Shown: piece after piece, positions 62,181-64,000 of the stretch
How positions within the stretch are numbered: position 1 is the first letter of the stretch
Layout: every line of letters begins with the position of its first letter
Notes under the pieces: generated by a model
What the model saw: only the letters and a program-made list of their open reading frames with translations
Database searches by the model: none
Told to the model about the DNA's origin: nothing
NCBI RefSeq assembly: GCF_017948485.1
Contig: NZ_JAFFSX010000005.1
Location: 1-64,000 of the forward strand
Length of the DNA stretch: 64,000 bases
From: Streptomyces sp. GESEQ-35
GTDB taxonomy: Bacteria; Actinomycetota; Actinomycetes; Streptomycetales; Streptomycetaceae
Reading direction: 5' to 3'
Made by a program: the position numbers and the translations under genes

Positions 62181-63086
62181 GTGAAGGTCGGCTGCATCGG
62201 ACTCGGTGACATCGCGCAGAAGGCCTACCTGCCGGTGCTGGGAGCGCAGCCGGACATCGAGCTGCACCTCCAGACCCGCACGCCCGCGACGCTCGCCCGG
62301 GTCGCCGACGGCCTCCACCTGCCCGACGCCCGGCGGCACCGGGACCTGGACGCGCTGCTCGCCCAGGACCTCGACGCCGCCTTCGTGCACGCGCCCACCG
62401 TCGTGCACCCCGAGATCGTCGCCAGGCTGCTGGAGGCGGGCGTCCCGACGTACGTCGACAAGCCGCTGGCGTACGAACTCGCCGACTCCGAGCGGCTGGT
62501 GGCGCTGGCGGAGTCGCGGAATGTGAGTCTTGCCGTCGGGTTCAACCGGCGCCATGCCCCGGGCTACGTGCAGTGCGCCGATCATCCGCGCGAGCTGATC
62601 CTGATGCAGAAGAACCGGATCGGGCTGCCGGAGGAGCCGCGCGCGATGATCCTCGACGACTTCATCCACGTCGTGGACACGTTGCGCTTCCTGGCGCCCG
62701 GCCCGGTCGACGACGTGACCGTCCGCGCCCGGACCGAGGGCGGACTGCTGCACCACGTGGTGCTCCAGCTCGCCGGGGACGGGTTCACCGCACTCGGTGT
62801 GATGAACCGGCTCAGCGGCTCGGCGGAGGAGATCCTGGAGGTGTCCGGGCAGGACACCAAGCGTCAGGTGGTCAACCTCGCCGAGGTGATCGACCACAAG
62901 GGGCAGCCGACGGTGCGGCGGCGCGGGGACTGGGTGCCGGTGGCCCGGCAGCGCGGCATCGAGCAGGCGGCGGGTGCTTTCCTCGACGCGGTGCGCGCGG
63001 GCAAGGTGCTCAGTGCTCGTGACGCGCTGGCCACTCACGAACTGTGCGAGCGGGTCGTTCACGCGGTTCAGGAGCGGGCCGCCTGA
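62181..63086 (+). CDS. Gfo/Idh/MocA-family oxidoreductase
   Basis: A 301-aa NAD(P)-dependent oxidoreductase. The nucleotide-binding motif GCIGLGDIAQKAYLPVLG is at the N-terminus, and the conserved Lys is in VPTYVDKPLAYEL (about 94-97). Substrates in the family are sugars, inositols or bile-pigment-like compounds; the present one is unknown. AGAGGAG at 62166-62172 is 8 bases before GTG 62181. Its last 77 bases overlap the convergent lnt gene. Confidence 0.87.
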   Translation: MKVGCIGLGDIAQKAYLPVLGAQPDIELHLQTRTPATLARVADGLHLPDARRHRDLDALLAQDLDAAFVHAPTVVHPEIVARLLEAGVPTYVDKPLAYELADSERLVALAESRNVSLAVGFNRRHAPGYVQCADHPRELILMQKNRIGLPEEPRAMILDDFIHVVDTLRFLAPGPVDDVTVRARTEGGLLHHVVLQLAGDGFTALGVMNRLSGSAEEILEVSGQDTKRQVVNLAEVIDHKGQPTVRRRGDWVPVARQRGIEQAAGAFLDAVRAGKVLSARDALATHELCERVVHAVQERAA

Positions 63087-64000
63087 ACCGGAGCGTCCGT
63101 ACGCCCTCGACGGCGCACCACGCGACCATGATCAGCAGCGCGGCCTGTACCGGCCAGTCGCCGAAGCGGACGTACGGGGTGACACCCCGGGCGAGCGGCA
63201 CGTCGTACACCTGTGAGGCGCTCGCGCTCGTGCCGAGCCAGTGGCCGACGCGCTCGCCGCTGGGCCCATAGACGGCCGAGACGCCGGTCAGTGTCGCGTG
63301 CACCATCGGGCGGCCGGTCTCGGCGGCGCGCAGCGCGGCGAGCGAGGCGTGTTGCTCGGGGGCCCAGCTCTGCTGGAACGTCGAGGTCGAGGACTGGGCT
63401 ATCAGTACGTCGGCGCCGTCGTCGGCGAGATGGCGGCTCATGTCGGGAAACGCGGACTCGAAACAGACCATCGGCCCGATCCGCAGTCCCTGCCCGGCGT
63501 CCATGACGACCTGCTCGGTGCCGCGCCTGCGGTCCTCCCCGGCAGCCTCGCCGACGGAGGTCGCCCAGCCGAGCGCCGAGCGGAACGGGACGTACTCGCC
63601 GAAGGGGACGAGCCGCATCTTGTCGTAGCGGGCGCCGGTAAGGCCGTCCGGGCCGACGAGGACCGAGCTCTTGTAGATGCCGGGGCGGTCGGAGCGCCGT
63701 GCGTCCACATTCACCAGGATGTTCGTTCCGGTCTCGCGTGAGAGCGCGGCGATCCTCCGGGTGAGGTCGGGCCGGTCGTTCAGGTCGTAGCCGACACTGC
63801 TCTCACCCCAGACGATCAGGTCGAGGTCCTGGCCCACGAGCTCGCGGGTGAGCTGCTCCTCGCGGGTGAACCGGTCGGCGGGACCGGTGATGACGCCCGG
63901 CTGTACGACGGCTATCCGCGCCTGTCCGTCCACCTCGGGCCGCGGCGACCACACCCAGGCCGCCGAGGTGGCGGCGGCCGTCGCGACGATTCCGGCCACG
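63010..64000 (-). CDS. lnt: Apolipoprotein N-acyltransferase, C-terminal part (runs off window)
   Basis: At least 330 residues of a membrane enzyme that N-acylates lipoproteins. The nitrilase-like domain shows the E-K-C triad: Glu in LIVWGESSVGY, Lys in ARYDKMRLVPFGEYVPF and Cys in MVCFESAFPD. A final membrane span and an Arg-rich tail follow. The N-terminal membrane helices lie beyond the window's right edge. Lipoprotein N-acylation occurs in actinomycetes, and this window has several lipoprotein substrates. Confidence 0.92.
   Translation of the reverse strand, partial: VAGIVATAAATSAAWVWSPRPEVDGQARIAVVQPGVITGPADRFTREEQLTRELVGQDLDLIVWGESSVGYDLNDRPDLTRRIAALSRETGTNILVNVDARRSDRPGIYKSSVLVGPDGLTGARYDKMRLVPFGEYVPFRSALGWATSVGEAAGEDRRRGTEQVVMDAGQGLRIGPMVCFESAFPDMSRHLADDGADVLIAQSSTSTFQQSWAPEQHASLAALRAAETGRPMVHATLTGVSAVYGPSGERVGHWLGTSASASQVYDVPLARGVTPYVRFGDWPVQAALLIMVAWCAVEGVRTLRFRRPAPEPRERPARTVREWPARHEH

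Overview
The window is chromosomal DNA of a high-GC actinomycete, almost certainly a Streptomyces. The evidence is very high GC with strong third-position bias, frequent GTG starts, many GTGA/ATGA start-stop overlaps, apparently leaderless genes, and actinomycete-specific families (DUF881/small-basic-protein pairs, SAV_915, DUF5999, MocR and MerR pairs, a GH10 xylan locus). No phage, CRISPR array, tRNA or intact insertion sequence was found.

Left part (1-16 kb): the 3' end of a 5S rRNA and its terminator are followed by a conserved actinobacterial block. It holds a CDP-alcohol phosphatidyltransferase (cardiolipin-synthase type), a mannose-1-phosphate guanylyltransferase fused to a degenerate phosphomutase domain, DUF881 / small basic protein / DUF881, a GarA-like FHA protein, MerR, a DUF151 nuclease, a second MerR, DNA polymerase IV, a PRC-barrel protein, and gcvP behind a tandem glycine riboswitch. 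The order matches mycobacterial Rv1822-Rv1832 but lacks gcvH. A Mop-type molybdate-binding protein, a DUF1707 protein and a small membrane protein follow.

Potassium region (16-32 kb): a 20-bp tandem-repeat array abuts an APC permease. Then come decayed gene fragments, an intact KdpD sensor kinase, a KimA-type K+ importer, kdpFABC preceded by a translationally coupled 27-aa membrane peptide, kdpE, a wrecked second kdpD, a truncated universal stress protein, and a SAV_915-lysA pair. Five promoters in this region carry 11-bp-phased direct repeats (about CGTCAAGG-N3-CGTCAAGG), which look like the regulon of one OmpR-type regulator, probably KdpE.

Xylan region (32-38 kb): a decayed GH43 xylosidase, operator-like CGAAAGTTTCG sites, a Tat lipoprotein and two permeases of a sugar ABC importer, a GH10 xylanase, a 103-bp element with terminal inverted repeats, and a frameshifted LacI regulator. 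The enzyme and importer genes are intact while the likely repressor is broken.

Right part (38-64 kb): mostly single housekeeping or regulatory genes: a GCS2-type ligase, a VWA/solute-binding protein, a CPBP protein, PhzF, PadR, SRPBCC, Clp-N, two EamA exporters, MocR and LysR regulators with divergent partners, an isochorismatase-fold pseudoenzyme, a Rieske lipoprotein, a HipA-like kinase with DUF3037, two SDRs, a peptide-binding lipoprotein, uracil-DNA glycosylase, a helical-repeat protein, DinB-fold and Gfo/Idh enzymes, and the 3' part of lnt. dinB, ung and the gene after ung share the LexA-independent DNA-damage promoter motif TTGTCAGTG-N8-TAnnnT (imperfect -10 at dinB).
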